DNA from: Desulfogranum mediterraneum DSM 13871
Lineage (GTDB): Bacteria > Desulfobacterota > Desulfobulbia > Desulfobulbales > Desulfobulbaceae
NCBI RefSeq assembly: GCF_000429965.1
Contig: NZ_KE387005.1
Span: 271,020 to 335,019 of the forward strand
DNA length: 64,000 nucleotides
Direction of reading: 5' to 3'
The translations under genes were made by a program, and so were the position numbers. The notes beneath the pieces are model-generated. The model worked only from the letters and a program-made list of their open reading frames with translations, was not told the origin of the DNA and did no database searches. Shown here piece after piece: positions 1 to 8,397 of the stretch; position 1 is the first letter of the stretch, and the number at the start of each line of letters is the position of its first letter.

Positions 1-2
1 CC

Positions 3-275
3 AAGGCCCTGGATGCGGCCGGTATTGTCCTCAACTACAATGCCGTACCCTTTGACCCGAGAAAACCCTTTGACCCCAGCGGCGTCCGTCTGGGGACCTC
101 GGCCGTCACCTCCAGGGGCTTCAAGGAGGCGGAGATGGTCAAGATCGGCAACTGGATCAACGCCATTGTCTCTGCTCCCGAGGACCAGGCCCTCCAGGCA
201 GAGACGGCCCAGGCGGTCAAGGACCTCTGCGCTGCCTTTCCGGCACCCGGCCTGGAGCACCTGAGCAAGGGCTGA
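3..275 (+). CDS. glyA: Serine hydroxymethyltransferase, C-terminal part (5' end outside window)
   Basis: The open frame runs in from the window edge and ends at TGA 273-275, giving the last 90 residues. The segment around NYNAVPFDPRKPF, followed by SGVRLGTSAVTSRGF, matches the conserved C-terminal region of GlyA, where the arginine of the GxRxGT motif contacts the substrate carboxylate. GlyA is a cytosolic PLP enzyme that interconverts serine and glycine while charging tetrahydrofolate with a one-carbon unit. The tail ends about 30 residues after the last conserved block, as is usual. It converges with the nuo operon on the other strand, and a shared hairpin lies between them. Confidence 0.93.
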   Translation, partial: KALDAAGIVLNYNAVPFDPRKPFDPSGVRLGTSAVTSRGFKEAEMVKIGNWINAIVSAPEDQALQAETAQAVKDLCAAFPAPGLEHLSKG

Positions 276-310
276 TCAGCCGGTCTTACGCCCGGACCAT
301 TTGTTCCAAC

Positions 311-335
311 CCGGCTGCAGCGCTGCTGCAGCCGG
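311..335. terminator. GC-rich hairpin downstream of glyA
   Basis: A perfect 11-bp inverted repeat (CCGGCTGCAGC / GCTGCAGCCGG) with a 3-nt loop begins 36 bp after the glyA stop. It is followed on the plus strand by an A-run rather than a T-run, so it probably works together with the next hairpin. Confidence 0.55.
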
Positions 336-339
336 GCAT

Positions 340-379
340 AAAAAAAGGAGGTTCATCCAGGGATGAACCTCCTTTTTTT
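340..379. terminator. Bidirectional rho-independent terminator between glyA and nuoN
   Basis: A 19-bp perfect stem (AAAAAAAGGAGGTTCATCC paired with its complement, 2-nt loop) has an A-run on one side and a T-run on the other. It can therefore stop glyA transcripts from the left and the nuo operon transcript from the right. Confidence 0.9.
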
Positions 380-397
380 GTGGGCAATGCCCTCTGG

Positions 398-1870
398 CTA
401 CATGATGGTCTGGACGATGTTGCCGGCCATGGCCACCAGCTTGGCAGGAAGAGCGCCCATGACCAGGATCAGGACAACCAGACTCACCCCGGTCATCCGG
501 GTCAGGGGATCCAGTTGCAGCTCTCCACCAGCCCCTGCACCTTCAGCCTCATGGGCGTCATCGGCATCATCGGCATCATCGGCATCATCGGCATCATCGG
601 TATAGGCAGCCTTGACCATGGAGAGATAGTAGAAGATGGCAATGGCGGTGTTGATGGCTGCCAGGATCACCAGAACCAGGTGCCCCTGCTCCAGGGTGGA
701 GGTGAGCAGAAAGAACTTGGCCATGAAACCGACCATGGGCGGAATCCCGGCCAGGGCAAAGAGGCTGACCGCCAGGATGATCGCCAGGATGGGCTGGCGA
801 CGGTGGAGTCCGGCCAGGCTCTTGACGCTGAGATTTTCCCCCTCCCGGGAGACCTGACAGATCACCAGGAAACAGGCCAGGTTCATCACCACATAGCCGG
901 CAATATAGTAGATGGCCAGCCCATAGCCCTCGGCCCCCAGGGTGAGCAGACCCAGCATCACGAAGCCGGCGTGGGAGATCCCGGAATAACCGAGGATCCG
1001 CTTGACATCGGTCTGCACCAGGGCGCTGAGGTTACCGTAAAACATCGAACAGACAGCCACCCCGCCGAGCAGCTCGCTCAGGAACTCGGGATAGCCGGTG
1101 GGCAGGGTCATGAAACGGATCAACAGGGCCACGGCCCCCAGCTTGGGAACGGTGGCGATGAAACCGGTGGTCTCGTTACTGGCTCCCTGGTAGATATCCG
1201 GAACCCAGAAGTGCATGGGAAAGACCGCCAGCTTGTAGAAGAAACCGGCAAGGATCATAACCACCGCGATCAGCACCGCCGGCTGATCACCCATGGCCGA
1301 GATGGCAGGAACAATCTCGCTGAGATAGGTGGAACCGGTGAGCCCGAAGAGGTAGCTCATCCCATAGAGCATCAGGCCGGTGGCCATGACCCCAAAGAGG
1401 ATATACTTGATCCCGGCCTCCATCTGCATCCTGGTACCGTGGTGGTCGTCACGCAGGGGCACCAGCAGATAGAGGGCAAAGGAGGAGAGCTCCAGGGAGA
1501 TGAAGATGGCGATCAGCTCAACCGAGCTGACCAGCAGCATCAGCCCCAGGACGCTGAGGAGCAGAAACATGGTGTATTCAGGACGGATCTCGCTGCGAAT
1601 CCCCTTGAGGTGCTGGCCAAAGATGACCACCACCAGGAAGGCAAAGCTGATCAGGACCTTGAAGAGCTGGGAAAAGGTATCCACCTGGTAGGCCCCGTAG
1701 AACAGGGTGGCCTCCTGGCCCCCGGCCAGACAGGCGGTGGCAAAGGCAAGCAGGGCTATGGCAATGGCCCCGTTACGTTGCAGCCCGATATCGGGTGCCT
1801 TGAAGAGGCTGACAATGAAGTAGAGAAGTGCGCCAAAGGTCAGCACAAGTTCAGGTAAGAGAGCTATCAT
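398..1870 (-). CDS. nuoN: NADH-quinone oxidoreductase-type subunit N
   Basis: 490 residues, strongly hydrophobic, with the proton-channel antiporter fold of NuoN/M/L. Family blocks seen include LELSSFALY (the key TM5 glutamate), FKLAVFPMHFWVPDIYQGA, VKRILGYSGISHAGF and ALAGIPPMVGFMAKF. It is the last gene of the 13-gene nuo operon and forms part of the membrane proton-pumping arm. An oddity is an acidic stretch of five DDA triplets followed by HEAEGAGAGG, just before the last transmembrane helices. It is encoded by a 9-bp tandem repeat and is not a normal part of the family. A 92-bp gap containing a small hairpin separates it from nuoM. Confidence 0.93.
   Translation of the reverse strand: MIALLPELVLTFGALLYFIVSLFKAPDIGLQRNGAIAIALLAFATACLAGGQEATLFYGAYQVDTFSQLFKVLISFAFLVVVIFGQHLKGIRSEIRPEYTMFLLLSVLGLMLLVSSVELIAIFISLELSSFALYLLVPLRDDHHGTRMQMEAGIKYILFGVMATGLMLYGMSYLFGLTGSTYLSEIVPAISAMGDQPAVLIAVVMILAGFFYKLAVFPMHFWVPDIYQGASNETTGFIATVPKLGAVALLIRFMTLPTGYPEFLSELLGGVAVCSMFYGNLSALVQTDVKRILGYSGISHAGFVMLGLLTLGAEGYGLAIYYIAGYVVMNLACFLVICQVSREGENLSVKSLAGLHRRQPILAIILAVSLFALAGIPPMVGFMAKFFLLTSTLEQGHLVLVILAAINTAIAIFYYLSMVKAAYTDDADDADDADDADDAHEAEGAGAGGELQLDPLTRMTGVSLVVLILVMGALPAKLVAMAGNIVQTIM
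554..598. repeat. 9-bp tandem repeat inside nuoN (5 units)
   Basis: Five in-frame units of GGCATCATC (the first is GGCGTCATC) encode Asp-Asp-Ala repeats in an extramembrane loop of NuoN. Changes in unit number would add or remove three residues without breaking the frame. Confidence 0.9.
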
Positions 1871-1903
1871 AAATACGCCTTAGGTGAGTGTTCATCAACT
1901 TTG

Positions 1904-1922
1904 CCGCAGATCAAATCTGCGG
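1904..1922 (-). other. Intercistronic hairpin between nuoM and nuoN
   Basis: A perfect 8-bp stem (CCGCAGAT / ATCTGCGG) with a 3-nt loop lies in the 92-bp gap between nuoM and nuoN, with no T-run. It may protect mRNA or tune expression of the last gene. Its function is not shown by the sequence. Confidence 0.5.
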
Positions 1923-1962
1923 ACAGGAGACAAAGTTCTCCACGGTGGACCGCTCCCCTGCC

Positions 1963-3477
1963 CTAGGGCAGGGTGAGGAGGGCCACCTGATGGTGTTGCC
2001 ACTGCTGCAGCTGTTCAAGCAGGTTCGCCACAGAAGGATGGATCAGGTCGATAAAGGGTTGCGGTCCCAGGCCAATCCAGAAGACAAAGAGCAGGAAGGG
2101 GGTCAGGATGACGATCTCCCGTTTGCTCAAATCGCTTAAGTAGGATTGATCCGGATTATCGGTCCCGCCCCAGACGATCTTCTGCAGCATCCGCAGCATA
2201 TAGGCTGCAGCCAGAACCGCTCCCGGGATGGCTGCCAGGGCCAGCGGGGTGCTGAACTCAAAGGTCCCGGCAAGCACCAGGAACTCACCGATAAAGGAGT
2301 TGGTGCCTGGAAAGCCGAAGGAAGAGAGACTGAAAAAGACCAGGAAGGTGGCATACCAGGGCATGTACCTGCCTACCCCGGCGGCCTTGCTGAGTTCCCT
2401 GCTGTGGGTCCGCTCATAGATCATCCCCACGCAGAGGAACAGGGCACCGGTGGTGACCCCGTGGTTGATCATCTGCATGATCGCCCCTTCCACCCCCTGG
2501 GTGTTGAGCACAAAGATTCCCAGGGTGACAAAACCCATGTGGCCCACCGAGGAGTAGGCGATCAGCTTCTTCATGTCATGCTGGGCCAGGGCGGTAAAGC
2601 CACCGTAGATGATCCCGGCAATGGAAAGCCAGAGGATATAGGGTGCCAGCAGCAGGGTGGCCTCCGGGGTGATCGGCAGGCAGAAGCGAAGCATGCCGTA
2701 GGTCCCCATCTTCAGGAGCACCGAGGCCAGGATAACCGAACCTGCGGTCGGGGCCTCCACATGGGCTGCAGGCAGCCAGGTGTGGAAGGGAAACATCGGC
2801 ACCTTGATGGCAAAGGCCAGGAAAAAGGCCAGGAACACCAGGATCTGAAACAGGCTGGAGGTCTGCTGCCACATCATATCCGGGATAAAGAAGCTGCCGG
2901 TCTTGAGGTAGAGGGCGATGATGGCCACCAACAGCAGCACCGAGCCGGCCAGGGTGTAGAGAAAGAACTTGATCGAGGCATAGACCTTACGCGGCCCGCC
3001 CCAGATGGCAATCAGCAGGTACATGGGAATCAGCATGAATTCCCAGAGGATATAGAAGAGGACAAAGTCCAGGGCCACAAAGACCCCGATCATGGAGGCC
3101 TCCATGATCAACAGGCAGAACATGAAGGGCGTCACCCGCCGGGAGATGTAGTTCCAGCTCGCCAGCACGCAGAAGGGCATGATCAGGGTGGTCAGGATGA
3201 CCAACAGGATGGAGATGCCGTCCACACCCAGGATATAGTTGATCTTGAACTGGGGGATCCAGTGGTGAAACTCGGCAAACTGGTACTTGGTGGTGGCCGG
3301 ATCAAAGTCCATCAACAGCGGCAGCGAGGCCACCGCGGTGATGACCGTCACGGCCAGGGTCCACAGTTTGGCAAAGGATTCCTTGGGAAAGGCGAGCAGC
3401 ACCAGAGCGCCGGCCAGTGGGAAAAAAATAAGGAAGCTGAGCAGAGGAAAGCCCTCTTTGATTAGTAGTACGTCCAT
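1963..3477 (-). CDS. nuoM: NADH-quinone oxidoreductase-type subunit M
   Basis: 504 residues, the usual NuoM length. Recognisable blocks are LGVDGISILLVILTT near the N-terminus, LFYILWEFMLIPMYLLI (TM5 glutamate), IKVPMFPFHTWLPAAHVEAPT and DMKKLIAYSSVGHMGFV. It is an antiporter-like proton-pumping subunit of the membrane arm. ATG at 3477 is preceded by a G-rich Shine-Dalgarno region. It lies 13 bp downstream of the L/MrpD-like gene, so the two are surely cotranscribed. Confidence 0.95.
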   Translation of the reverse strand: MDVLLIKEGFPLLSFLIFFPLAGALVLLAFPKESFAKLWTLAVTVITAVASLPLLMDFDPATTKYQFAEFHHWIPQFKINYILGVDGISILLVILTTLIMPFCVLASWNYISRRVTPFMFCLLIMEASMIGVFVALDFVLFYILWEFMLIPMYLLIAIWGGPRKVYASIKFFLYTLAGSVLLLVAIIALYLKTGSFFIPDMMWQQTSSLFQILVFLAFFLAFAIKVPMFPFHTWLPAAHVEAPTAGSVILASVLLKMGTYGMLRFCLPITPEATLLLAPYILWLSIAGIIYGGFTALAQHDMKKLIAYSSVGHMGFVTLGIFVLNTQGVEGAIMQMINHGVTTGALFLCVGMIYERTHSRELSKAAGVGRYMPWYATFLVFFSLSSFGFPGTNSFIGEFLVLAGTFEFSTPLALAAIPGAVLAAAYMLRMLQKIVWGGTDNPDQSYLSDLSKREIVILTPFLLFVFWIGLGPQPFIDLIHPSVANLLEQLQQWQHHQVALLTLP

Positions 3478-3490
3478 TCCCCCCTACCCC

Positions 3491-5281
3491 TTATAAATAT
3501 TGATATAATATGAATGTTATTAAGACCACTCCAGCCAGGCTGGAGGCGTAAAAGAGCATATATTGGAGCTGACCGGACTGGAGCGTCCGCACCCGACCGC
3601 CCAGGGCCCGAACCGAACGGGCAAAGCCGTCAACGACCCCGTCGATACCGTGCCAGTCAAACCAGGCCCAGAAACGGCTGAGGGTCATCAGGCTGCGCAG
3701 GCCCACGGCCCTGTAGGCCTCGCCCCAGGCAGTGTCAAACCACTGGATGGGATTGCGGACCAGCCAGAGGAAGACCCGGCCCAGGCTGCGGTAGAACCAG
3801 TCCAGATCCAGGCTGATACGGTCCTGGGGGGCAATCAGCCCTTTTAAGAGAAAGAAGACCACGCTGGCAGCACCCATCAACTGCAGGGTCTCCAGGAGGT
3901 GATAGCTGGTAAAGGGGTTGTAGTGGACCGGATAGGGCAGCATCTCATAGAGAAAGCTGGGGGCAGAGCCCACCACCACGCAGAGGGTGGCGCCCAGGGC
4001 CATGGCGATCATCATGTTCCAGGGTGGATCGCCGGCCGCCTCCCAGGTCTCATCGCTGCAGTTGTTTTTGCCGAAGAAGAGAAAGTAGGGCAGTTTGAGG
4101 CCGTTGTAGATGAAGGTTCCGGTGGCACCGAACATCAACAGCCAGGTGGCCCAGGTAAGGTGCTCTTCAAAGCCGGCGGTTATGATCATCGACTTGGAGA
4201 CATAGGCGGCAAAGTAGGGAGCCGCCGAAATGGAGAGGCAACCGATCACGGTAAAGAAGAGGGTTGCCGGCATCTTCCGGTAGAGCCCGCCCAGTTCGGT
4301 GAACTTGGATTTGCCGGTCATGTAGAGTACCGAGCCGGTGCCCATGAAGAGCAGACTCTTGTAGAGGATGTGGACCACGGCATGGGCCGCAGCCCCGTTG
4401 ATGGCCAGGTCGCTGCCGATGCCGACGCCTGCCACCATGTAGCCTACCTGGGAGACGATGGACCAGGCCAGCAGCCGGCGGATATCGTTCTCCAGCACCG
4501 CATAGACGACCCCGTAGAGGGCCATGGCCACACCCAGGACAATCAGGATGTCCATGCCTGCACAGCCTCGTGCCAGGGTATAGACGGCGGTCTTGGTGGT
4601 AAAGGCACACATGAAGACCGCGCCGTTGTAGGAGGCCTCACCATAGGCATCGGGCAGCCAGGAGTGAAGCGGTACCACCGCGGCGTTGAGGGCAAAGCCG
4701 ATCATGATCAGCCAGGTGTAGAGTGCGGGATGGGTGACATCCATCAGCTCAAAGACGATGTTGCCCTCGGCCTGGTAGCGGAGCATGATTCCGGCCAGGA
4801 GGATGATCCCGCCCACGGTATGGACCAGCAGGTAGCGATAGCCCACGGCCAGGCTCTTTTTCCCCTTCCGAAACCAGATCAGAAAGACCGAGGAAAAGGC
4901 CATCATCTCCCAGAAGAAGAAGAGACTCAGGTAGTCACCCGAGTAGATGGTCCCCAGGGAGCCGGCCACATAGAACCAGGCGGCCATGTGTTCTCCGGCC
5001 CGATCGACCTGGAGGCCGTAGAGGGTGCCGATCACCGCCATCACTGCCATGATCAGGGCAAAGACCGAGGAGAGCTTGTCCACCCGGCCGAAGATCAGCT
5101 GCCAGTCCATGAACTGGAAGGTGGCAAAGGTATCGGAGAGGTTGGCATTCATCGCCACCGCGGCCAGGGCCAGGATGGGCACCAGAAAGAGGTAGGGTTT
5201 GCGCAGAGGCCCCCGGACAAAGGGCAGAATCAGGGCTCCGGCAATGAACAGGAACGATGGATGGATAAAACTACTGGTCAT
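3491..5281 (-). CDS. Complex I L-like / MrpD-like antiporter subunit
   Basis: 596 residues and very hydrophobic. The core carries the antiporter signature (LSLFFFWEMMAFSSVFLIWF with the TM5 glutamate, VPLHSWLPDAYGEASYNGAVFM, ENDIRRLLAWSIVSQVGYM). The long C-terminal extension (WFDWHGIDGVVDGF then LQSGQLQYMLFYASSLAG) resembles the end of NuoL, including its lateral helix region. Homologues are usually annotated as Na+/H+ antiporter subunit D or NuoL. It replaces canonical NuoL in this operon. It shares one base with the small gene upstream (5281) and is followed 13 bp later by nuoM. The transported ion, H+ or Na+, cannot be decided from sequence. Confidence 0.88.
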   Translation of the reverse strand: MTSSFIHPSFLFIAGALILPFVRGPLRKPYLFLVPILALAAVAMNANLSDTFATFQFMDWQLIFGRVDKLSSVFALIMAVMAVIGTLYGLQVDRAGEHMAAWFYVAGSLGTIYSGDYLSLFFFWEMMAFSSVFLIWFRKGKKSLAVGYRYLLVHTVGGIILLAGIMLRYQAEGNIVFELMDVTHPALYTWLIMIGFALNAAVVPLHSWLPDAYGEASYNGAVFMCAFTTKTAVYTLARGCAGMDILIVLGVAMALYGVVYAVLENDIRRLLAWSIVSQVGYMVAGVGIGSDLAINGAAAHAVVHILYKSLLFMGTGSVLYMTGKSKFTELGGLYRKMPATLFFTVIGCLSISAAPYFAAYVSKSMIITAGFEEHLTWATWLLMFGATGTFIYNGLKLPYFLFFGKNNCSDETWEAAGDPPWNMMIAMALGATLCVVVGSAPSFLYEMLPYPVHYNPFTSYHLLETLQLMGAASVVFFLLKGLIAPQDRISLDLDWFYRSLGRVFLWLVRNPIQWFDTAWGEAYRAVGLRSLMTLSRFWAWFDWHGIDGVVDGFARSVRALGGRVRTLQSGQLQYMLFYASSLAGVVLITFILYQYL

Positions 5282-5559
5282 TATTCTTCCTCACTGGTCT
5301 TTGCTTCCGGGCAGCAGCCATAAAAGTCTGGTCGCACCTGCAGCCCGGCACGGCCCAGCCAGCTTGCGCCCACCATGATGATCGCAGCCGCAGCGGCAGC
5401 AAACAGGGACCAGAAGGCTGGAATGTGCTGTTCCACCCAGGAGTGGGCATGACTGGTATCCACCACCAGGGAAAAACCGATGATCACGGCAAGGATGCCG
5501 CAACATACCCAGATAAAGGGCTTGAGATGTTTGGTCAGGTATTCAATTATGGGTATCAT
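5281..5559 (-). CDS. Small membrane protein of the nuo/mrp operon
   Basis: 92 residues with two predicted transmembrane helices (about 14-34 and 48-68) and a Cys-containing polar tail ending in TSEEE. It overlaps the MrpD-like gene upstream by 4 bp (5556-5559) and touches the L-like gene downstream, so translation is probably coupled. I do not recognise the family by name. Its position between two antiporter-like subunits suggests an accessory or assembly subunit of the membrane arm, which is inference only. Confidence 0.8.
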   Translation of the reverse strand: MIPIIEYLTKHLKPFIWVCCGILAVIIGFSLVVDTSHAHSWVEQHIPAFWSLFAAAAAAIIMVGASWLGRAGLQVRPDFYGCCPEAKTSEEE

Positions 5560-7049
5560 CCTGTCACCATCTGAACAAATTGCATCATAAATCCGGGAAA
5601 GATGCCGATGATCACGGAGACCGTCACAGCGATGAGGATGGGAATCAGCATGCTGAGCGGTGCCTCCTTGATGCCGACAGCCGCTTCACCGGCAGGGGGC
5701 TTGCCAAAAAAGGCCTTGTAGGTAATCGGGGCAAAGTAGCCCACGTTGAGCACGGTGGAGGTGATCAGTATCAGGAGGATGCCGATCTGATGGGCCTCCA
5801 TGGATCCGACCAGCAGATACCACTTGGAGACAAAACCGGCCACCGGCGGTGCTCCGATCATGGAGAGCGAGGCAACGGCAAAGGCGCCAAAGGTAAAGGG
5901 CATGGTCCGTCCCAGGCCGCTCATCTCCGAGATATACTTTTTATGGCTGGCGATGTAGATGGCGCCGGCACAGAAGAACAGGGTAATCTTGGCAAAGGCG
6001 TGGTTGACGATATGGATCAGGCCGCCGTCGATGGCGTGGGGGGTGAGCATGGCCACGCCCAGGATAATATAGGAGAGCTGGCTCACCGTGGAGTAGGCGA
6101 GCCGCGCCTTGAGGTTATCCTTGGACAGGGCGATCACCGAGGCCATGATGATGGTAAAACCGACAAAGTAGGCCGTAGGGATCCCCAGGTTGAGGGCATG
6201 CATGGTATCCACCCCAAAGACATAGAGCATGGTCCGGGTGGTGCAGAAGACCCCGACCTTGACCACGGCCACCGCATGGAGCAGGGCCGAGACCGGGGTG
6301 GGGGCAACCATGGCGCCGGGCAGCCAGTGGTGAAAGGGCATGATCCCGTTCTTGGCAAAGCCGAAGATGCAGAACACATAGAGCATCACCACCACCCAGC
6401 TCTTGGTGTCGGTGGGGATGATCCCGGTGAAGATGTTATGGGGAAAGTCCAGGTTACCCACCAGCACGTAGATCAGGATCAAAGCCGGGAGGAGAAAGAA
6501 CTTGGCCGTGGTGGTCAGGTAGATGATGTACTTCCTGGCACCGTCATAGGATTCCTGATCCTGGTGATGCGCCACCAGGGGATAGGTGCAGACCGAGACG
6601 ATCTCGTAGAAGAGATAGAGGGTAAAGAGGTTATCCGAGAAGGCCACCCCGATGGCCCCGAAGATGGCCAGGGCAAAGCAGGCATTAAACCTGGTCTGGC
6701 AGGGCTCGTCGTGGGCTCGCATGTAGCCCATGGAGTAGAAAACCGCGATCATCCACAGGGAAGAGGCTACCAGGGCAAAGATCATGGAAAAGCCATCGGC
6801 CCGCAGGGTGATGGAGAGCCCGGGCAGGAGCTGGAAGAGCGGGTAGATCAAGGTCTTACCTGCCTTGAGGGCAGGGATAAAGGACAGGACGATGAGAAAG
6901 AGCAGCACCGAGGCGCAGGAGGAGACTGCCTCCCGCAGGTTGGGGTTCTTTTTCAGCGTCATGACCACCAGGCTGCCGAACAGCGGGATGATCACTGCCA
7001 GCAGCAGGTTGGAATTTTCAACAATATTGGTGGTGGAAACAGCATCCAT
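5556..7049 (-). CDS. MrpD-like (monovalent cation/H+ antiporter subunit D) complex I subunit
   Basis: 497 residues. It contains antiporter-family blocks: LFTLYLFYEIVSVCTYPLVAHHQ (TM5 glutamate), GIMPFHHWLPGAMVAPTPVSALLHAVAVVKVG, DNLKARLAYSTVSQLSYIILG and MIGAPPVAGFVSKWYLL. It is closer to MrpD/MnhD and formate-hydrogenlyase-type subunits than to NuoL. It sits between nuoK and the small membrane gene, so the membrane arm here has four antiporter-like subunits (this one, L-like, M, N) rather than the usual three. The stop overlaps the next start by 4 bp. Confidence 0.88.
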   Translation of the reverse strand: MDAVSTTNIVENSNLLLAVIIPLFGSLVVMTLKKNPNLREAVSSCASVLLFLIVLSFIPALKAGKTLIYPLFQLLPGLSITLRADGFSMIFALVASSLWMIAVFYSMGYMRAHDEPCQTRFNACFALAIFGAIGVAFSDNLFTLYLFYEIVSVCTYPLVAHHQDQESYDGARKYIIYLTTTAKFFLLPALILIYVLVGNLDFPHNIFTGIIPTDTKSWVVVMLYVFCIFGFAKNGIMPFHHWLPGAMVAPTPVSALLHAVAVVKVGVFCTTRTMLYVFGVDTMHALNLGIPTAYFVGFTIIMASVIALSKDNLKARLAYSTVSQLSYIILGVAMLTPHAIDGGLIHIVNHAFAKITLFFCAGAIYIASHKKYISEMSGLGRTMPFTFGAFAVASLSMIGAPPVAGFVSKWYLLVGSMEAHQIGILLILITSTVLNVGYFAPITYKAFFGKPPAGEAAVGIKEAPLSMLIPILIAVTVSVIIGIFPGFMMQFVQMVTG

Positions 7050-7064
7050 GGTGTGTATCTCCGG

Positions 7065-7391
7065 TTACCCCTGTAGATCGCCAAGATCTTCGACATCGAT
7101 GGTTTTATAGTTGCGGTAGACCGCAATCACGATACTGATGGCAATGGCGGCTTCAGCCGCGGCAATGGCCATGATAAACAGTGTAAAAACCTGACCGATG
7201 GACGGGTCCGGGGCGAGAAAGCGGTTAAAGGCCATGAAGTTGGTGGAGGCAGCGGCCAGGATGAATTCGGAAGAGATCAGCATGCCGATGACCGTACGGT
7301 GGACCACCAGGCCATAGACTCCTAAGCCGAAGAGCAGGGCCCCCAGGGCCAGGTAGGTCTGGAGACAGTTATAGAGATTCAAGACAAGCAT
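7065..7391 (-). CDS. nuoK: NADH-quinone oxidoreductase-type subunit K
   Basis: 108 residues with three hydrophobic helices, typical of NuoK. The block IGMLISSEFILAAASTNFMAF carries the conserved membrane glutamate, and AIAAAEAAIAISIVIAVYR carries the second one. It is the MrpC-homologous subunit that forms the central hydrophilic axis next to NuoJ. It starts 3 bp after nuoJ ends and precedes the MrpD-like gene by 15 bp. Confidence 0.95.
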   Translation of the reverse strand: MLVLNLYNCLQTYLALGALLFGLGVYGLVVHRTVIGMLISSEFILAAASTNFMAFNRFLAPDPSIGQVFTLFIMAIAAAEAAIAISIVIAVYRNYKTIDVEDLGDLQG

Positions 7392-7394
7392 ACC

Positions 7395-7955
7395 TTAGTT
7401 CCTCCCCCTCCGGGCAATGACCAGTGCGCCGATGATGGCCATCAGCAGCACGATGGAAATGAGTTCAAAGACCATGGAGTGGCTGGTCAGAAGGGTCTTA
7501 CCGACCTGTTCGATATCCCCGCTCGCCTCCGCTGTGCGCGGAAAGACCTGCCATGGGGTCTTGAGTCCGAGGATGGTCAGGGCCGCAAAGAAGAGCCCGC
7601 CCACACTGGCGCCCAGGGGGCCGACCAGCCTGGATATCCAGGCGTTGCCGGGACCGATCTCCTGTTCCGGGGTGGCCATCATGATGCCGAAGGCGATCAG
7701 GATGGAGACCGCGCCCACATAGATCAACAGCTGCATCATGGCCACAAAGGGACTGAGCAGGAAGTAGTAGACCCCGGCCAGACCGGTGAAGCAGATGGCC
7801 AGCCCCGAGACGGCGCGGACCAGCCGCTGGGAGACCACGGCGATCAACCCGCCGGTGACCACCAGGGCGATGGTCAGCAGAAAAATTATGCCGACGGCCC
7901 CTTCCAGGCTGAAGAGGGTTGGGTTGGCCATCGGCGGCCAGACAAGTGGTTGCAT
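7395..7955 (-). CDS. nuoJ: NADH-quinone oxidoreductase-type subunit J
   Basis: 186 residues with five hydrophobic helices and the NuoJ signature GLAGVYYFLLSPFVAMMQLLIYVGAVSILIAFGIMM, the pi-bulge region of TM3. The ATG at 7955 shares one base with the nuoI stop codon (TGATG arrangement), which indicates translational coupling. A second ATG 8 codons in (MANPTLF) is possible. Confidence 0.94.
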   Translation of the reverse strand: MQPLVWPPMANPTLFSLEGAVGIIFLLTIALVVTGGLIAVVSQRLVRAVSGLAICFTGLAGVYYFLLSPFVAMMQLLIYVGAVSILIAFGIMMATPEQEIGPGNAWISRLVGPLGASVGGLFFAALTILGLKTPWQVFPRTAEASGDIEQVGKTLLTSHSMVFELISIVLLMAIIGALVIARRGRN

Positions 7956-8395
7956 CAGTTCTGATCCTCCAGTCGCTTGAGCAGGTCGATGATGAAGTCA
8001 TCTTTATTGAAACTGGCCAGATTATACTCCTTGGAAAAACGAAGGGCATTGAAGTTACAGCTCTCCACACAGGAACCGCAGAGGCTGCACTTGGTGAAAT
8101 CAAGGATATAGCTGTCCAATGATTTCTTCTTGTCCCCCTCCTTCTTGCTCCCCTTGAGCGAGATGCAATCCGACGGGCAGGCCCGCTGGCAGGCCATGCA
8201 GGCGATACAGTTGGGTTTGCCGCTCTCCTCGTTGGGGATGAGTTCGATATGACCGCGAAAGCGCTCGGTCATCACCGGGACCTCATAGGGGTAGTTCTCA
8301 GTTACCACGGGCCGGAAGAATTCCCGGGCCGTTATCATCATACCGGTGAGCAGCGATTTACTGCCCACCAGAATATCACTCCAGTATCCACTCAT
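7955..8395 (-). CDS. nuoI: NADH-quinone oxidoreductase-type subunit I (2x[4Fe-4S] ferredoxin-like)
   Basis: 146 residues starting MSGYWSDILVGSK. Two CxxCxxCxxxC motifs (Cys 63/66/69/73 and 103/106/109/113) bind the N6a and N6b clusters that pass electrons towards NuoB. The frame is open further upstream, but that part reads through nuoH. The chosen ATG at 8395 lies just after the nuoH stop and has AAGGTG upstream. With no NuoE/F/G in the operon, NuoI is a likely entry point for electrons from ferredoxin or another reduced carrier (inference from the operon). Confidence 0.94.
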   Translation of the reverse strand: MSGYWSDILVGSKSLLTGMMITAREFFRPVVTENYPYEVPVMTERFRGHIELIPNEESGKPNCIACMACQRACPSDCISLKGSKKEGDKKKSLDSYILDFTKCSLCGSCVESCNFNALRFSKEYNLASFNKDDFIIDLLKRLEDQN

Positions 8396-8397
8396 AA

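Noticed and set aside
554..598. CRISPR-like array
   Set aside because: The unit is 9 bp and there are no spacers. It is a coding tandem repeat. No CRISPR repeats were seen anywhere in the window.
380..1858. Long open frame on the plus strand antisense to nuoN (and similar ones antisense to nuoM, the L-like gene, lon and the radical SAM gene)
   Set aside because: These are caused by high third-position GC of the real genes. Their products are rich in His/Gly/Gln/Asp without any family motif.
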